A DNA stretch of 8,063 bases. Origin: Spirochaetota bacterium (GTDB taxonomy: Bacteria > Spirochaetota > UBA4802 > UB4802). The stretch's first letter is position 1; every line of letters starts with the position of its first letter. The stretch lies in contig JAKPOE010000212.1 in the NCBI GenBank assembly GCA_029548025.1, positions 1 through 8,063 of the forward strand, written 5' to 3'. Below the pieces are notes generated by a model that was not told the DNA's origin, searched no databases, and saw only the letters and a program-made list of their open reading frames with translations. The position numbers and the translations under genes were made by a program. Shown one piece after another: positions 5,734-8,063 of the stretch.

Positions 5734-5865
5734 ATATATTTTTGCCAATTTAGTAAAAAAATGACATAAAATTATACTATCTTATAACAGGACAAAGCAC
5801 TTTGCATACCATGTAATGATGCAATAACATCCTAATATGACAGATAGTTTGTATAGATGATTACT
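5734..5865. other. Spacer between small-RNA unit and haem operon promoter
   Basis: AT-rich spacer without a gene. It contains two small dyads: CAAAG-CA-CTTTG (5793-5804) and TTGCAT/ATGCAA (5802-5807 and 5819-5824, 11-nt loop). These overlap each other and could be a binding site for a regulator of the divergent units. I have no evidence for a particular regulator. Confidence 0.35.
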
Positions 5866-5915
5866 ATTGCATAGTGTTCAGGAATGCCCATTATTGCTTG
5901 ACACTATCGTGCAAT
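5866..5915. repeat. Imperfect inverted repeat overlapping the haem operon promoter
   Basis: ATTGC+ATAGTGT (5866-5877) is matched by ACACTAT+CGT+GCAAT (5901-5915): 12 paired bases with a 3-nt bulge and a 23-nt centre. The right arm covers part of the -35 hexamer and most of the spacer of the promoter at 5898-5926. That position suits an operator. Confidence 0.4.
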
Positions 5916-5926
5916 GACAATATTTA
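5898..5926 (+). promoter_or_regulatory. Candidate sigma70 promoter of the hemX/ccsA-hemA operon
   Basis: TTGACA (5898-5903, 6 of 6), a 17-bp spacer and TATTTA (5921-5926, weak -10, 3 of 6). Transcription would begin near 5933, about 43 nt before the first ATG. A TATAAA at 5935-5940 without a good -35 is a second possibility. Confidence 0.5.
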
Positions 5927-5975
5927 TGAATTGTTATAAAAACGATATATATTGAAAGTAACATAGTGAGGCTGT

Positions 5976-6800
5976 ATGACGCTACTGGTTTACCTGACAT
6001 TTTTTACATTTATCATTACTTCTGTTTATAGTATCCTTTCAATACACAGGGATGCTTCGTCATACATACGAGTAACAAAAGTTGCCATTATCGTTGCTAT
6101 AATTCTTTTATTTTTCCAGGGTTGTTTTTTATATAAAACTATCGCTCACGCTTATAAAATTAATATTTTTACCTTCTTTTATCTTATTGTTGTTTTTTTA
6201 TCTCTATTGCTTCTTTTTATGAGCATTTCAAGGTGGAAAGACGATTTTAGAGCACTAAGCGCAATTATTACGCCCCTCATTACCGTTATTTATGGCATTT
6301 CGTTACTGTTTTATGGTTCAAACAGGTTTATGGCTATTGAACCCAATCATAATCTGATGCTCATCCATATTGTTTTATCATTGCTTGGCGAGGTTTTATT
6401 CTTTATAGCATTTGCTTCTGCTGTTTTATATTTAGTAGTATCATGGCAATTGCAGAAAAAATCATCCATGAAATTTATTTATCGTTTTCCAAGCCTTGGT
6501 GTACTCAACAGGCTTACCAATTTTTCATTAGCACATTCGCTGGCCTTTTTCAGCGCGGGGATAGCAATAGGGATTATTATGCTTTTTGAAGTATACCATA
6601 ATATTTCATTGGGCAGCCCGAAAGAGATTTTGATGTATGCCGTGTGGTGTATATTATTAATTGTATGGATTATAGCACATTCTAAAATTACCAGTAACTT
6701 TTATGTGAGCATAATAACAATAGTTGCATTTGTGATTGTTATTGTTTTATTTATTGCTACCAATGTTGTCATAACGACAGGATTTCACAGTTTCAGGTAA
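5976..6800 (+). CDS. HemX/CcsA-family integral membrane protein
   Basis: A 274-residue protein with about eight hydrophobic helices (near residues 3-21, 34-56, 64-83, 95-113, 128-156, 187-206, 218-236 and 245-268). Family marks are His131 in LMLIHIVLSLLGEV, FPSLGVLNRL (171-180), PKE (215-217) followed by a Trp-containing helix, and a C-terminal GFHSF (His271). CcsA-type proteins carry haem for cytochrome c assembly; HemX of Bacillus influences the amount of glutamyl-tRNA reductase. The tryptophan-rich WWD haem-handling motif expected before PKE is lost here (YHNISLGSPKE), which together with hemA next door favours a HemX-like role over haem export. The ATG has AGTGAGG 4 nt upstream. HemA follows after 5 bp, so the two are co-transcribed. 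Function is inferred from family and context. Confidence 0.82.
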   Translation: MTLLVYLTFFTFIITSVYSILSIHRDASSYIRVTKVAIIVAIILLFFQGCFLYKTIAHAYKINIFTFFYLIVVFLSLLLLFMSISRWKDDFRALSAIITPLITVIYGISLLFYGSNRFMAIEPNHNLMLIHIVLSLLGEVLFFIAFASAVLYLVVSWQLQKKSSMKFIYRFPSLGVLNRLTNFSLAHSLAFFSAGIAIGIIMLFEVYHNISLGSPKEILMYAVWCILLIVWIIAHSKITSNFYVSIITIVAFVIVIVLFIATNVVITTGFHSFR

Positions 6801-6805
6801 GCAGC

Positions 6806-8063
6806 ATGGCAGAATGTACACAACAAATTGGCATGGTTGGCATGAGCCATAAGACCGCATCGGTTGAGACAAGGGAGTGTTTTGCATTTGATACAGCCGT
6901 ACTTGAATCATTTGTTGACAATGCTAAAAAAAATAATATTGATGAGATGGTATATATTGCCACATGCAATCGTATGGAGCTATATTTTGTTTCTTCACAG
7001 ATTGAAGAGGCAATGCAATCAGTTGTACAACTTTTAGAGCAATTTGCTGGTTTAAAACGTGAGCAGTTTGAACCAGTGCTTTACAAAAAATTTCATAAGG
7101 ACGTCATCCGACACTTATTGTGCGTTGCTTCTTCATTGGACTCAATGGTCATTGGCGAAAACGAGATAGTTGGACAGGTTAAAAATTGGTATCGCTGGGC
7201 TGCTGTTCATAAAACAACAGGTCCTATCTTAAATAAGCTGTTTCACCAGGCTTTCCGAACAGCAAAACGTATTCGCACACAAACTGAGATTGCCCGCAAT
7301 CCCCTATCAATTGCATTTATTGCTGTTGAGCTGGCACGAAAAATATTTGATGACCTTGCATCAAGCTCGGTGCTTTTAGTTGGCGCAGGTGAGATGAGTG
7401 AGCTTATATTAAAATATTTAACCAAGTTTAAGATTGGAACTGTTATTTTAGCCAACAGGTCACTGCACAATGCCCAGCGTATAGCCACCGAAATAAATCG
7501 TGATGCTACCATTATCCCGTTATCAGAAATTATTGATGTGATACCAGAAGTTGATATAATAATAACCTCAACAGGATCACATGAATATATTTTAACCAGA
7601 GATATGATTACAGAGCATATAAAAAAACGTAGCCAGCCACTATTTTTAATTGATATCGCCGTTCCACGCAATATTGAGCCGGCGGTGAGCACCATTCATG
7701 ATGTCTTTTTGTACAATATTGATAATCTAAAATCCATAGCTGATGAAAATTTAAAAAATAGAATACATGAAACAAAACTTGCCATGGAACTTATTGATGC
7801 TGATGCAGAGGATTTTTTGCACTGGTACCAGAGTCTGGAGATAGTTCCGTTGATTGTGTCAATTCAGGAAACCTTTTCAACCATCAGGAATGAAGAGCTG
7901 CAGAAATATCGCAGGCGAAAATTAAAACATCTTTCAGATGATGATTTTGCTATTGTTGAAGAGCTGACCAATCAAATTATGTCCAAGACATTGCACATAC
8001 CTATTTCTTATTTAAAAGATTTATCAGATAACTATCACAAAAAAGAATCAAAGGAAAAAACAA
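6806..8063 (+). CDS. hemA: Glutamyl-tRNA reductase, open at right edge
   Basis: The frame from the ATG at 6806 stays open for 419 codons to the window edge, close to the family's usual 420-450, so little is missing. HemA reduces glutamyl-tRNA(Glu) with NADPH to glutamate-1-semialdehyde, the first committed step of C5 haem synthesis. Visible motifs: GMSHKTASVETRE (12-25); IATCNRMELY (51-60) with catalytic Cys54; SLDSMVIGENEIVGQVK (110-126); the NADPH site LLVGAGEMSEL (190-200); ANRS (216-219); IITSTGS (252-258); LIDIAVPRNIEP (281-292); YNIDNLK (303-309), then the helical dimerisation domain (about 310-410). The usual ASGLDS reads ASSLDS here. The start has AGG (6795-6797) 8 nt upstream, inside the end of the preceding gene, and lies 5 bp after its stop: a coupled operon. 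Other hem genes may follow outside the window. Confidence 0.96.
   Translation, partial: MAECTQQIGMVGMSHKTASVETRECFAFDTAVLESFVDNAKKNNIDEMVYIATCNRMELYFVSSQIEEAMQSVVQLLEQFAGLKREQFEPVLYKKFHKDVIRHLLCVASSLDSMVIGENEIVGQVKNWYRWAAVHKTTGPILNKLFHQAFRTAKRIRTQTEIARNPLSIAFIAVELARKIFDDLASSSVLLVGAGEMSELILKYLTKFKIGTVILANRSLHNAQRIATEINRDATIIPLSEIIDVIPEVDIIITSTGSHEYILTRDMITEHIKKRSQPLFLIDIAVPRNIEPAVSTIHDVFLYNIDNLKSIADENLKNRIHETKLAMELIDADAEDFLHWYQSLEIVPLIVSIQETFSTIRNEELQKYRRRKLKHLSDDDFAIVEELTNQIMSKTLHIPISYLKDLSDNYHKKESKEKT

Noticed and set aside
7243..7695. Open frame of 150 codons on the minus strand
   Set aside because: It lies wholly inside hemA, whose plus-strand translation carries all family motifs; the antisense frame has no ribosome site and no recognisable protein features.

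Overview
The window is an AT-rich stretch of bacterial chromosome, not phage or plasmid. It carries ordinary housekeeping genes: ribosomal protein S20, glutamyl-tRNA reductase, a HemX/CcsA membrane protein, the peptidoglycan editing factor PgeF and a PHP phosphatase. Clear Shine-Dalgarno sites and sigma70-type TTGACA promoters point to a bacterium using standard signals. The C5 route of haem synthesis (HemA) next to a HemX/CcsA protein fits many phyla. My weak guess is a Spirochaetota-like or deltaproteobacterial-like lineage, but nothing in the sequence settles this. I see no transposase, integrase, CRISPR array, tRNA or rRNA.

Layout. At the left edge the first 25 codons of rpsT (S20, minus strand, UUG start) run off the window. 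A gene-poor gap follows. Next come a small exported protein of unknown function (403-930, minus) and an HD-domain phosphohydrolase resembling class I cyclic-nucleotide phosphodiesterases (1165-2079, minus), each with its own candidate promoter. From 5464 down to 2285 there is a tight four-gene minus-strand operon: two proteins I do not recognise (about 328 and 217 aa), a HisJ-type PHP phosphatase, and pgeF. Gaps are 32 bp, 5 bp and a 4-bp overlap. The operon starts from a near-consensus promoter (TTGACA, 17 bp, TCTAAT) whose spacer contains a perfect DnaA-box sequence.

The 5465-5975 gap is the most interesting part. On the minus strand it holds a complete small-RNA-like transcription unit: a sigma70-like promoter (5705-5733), a predicted transcript of about 86 nt with an 8-bp hairpin, a single-stranded pyrimidine-rich linker, and a 12-bp terminator hairpin followed by eight U. 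Both hairpins contain G.U pairs that exist only in minus-strand RNA, which fixes the direction. To its right, a divergent plus-strand promoter with an imperfect inverted repeat drives a hemX/ccsA-like gene and hemA. The hemA gene starts 5 bp after its neighbour's stop codon and stays open to the right edge.

Together the right end makes 5-aminolevulinate precursor for haem (HemA) with a membrane partner (HemX-like). The central operon joins a cell-wall editing enzyme and a metal-dependent phosphatase to two uncharacterised proteins.
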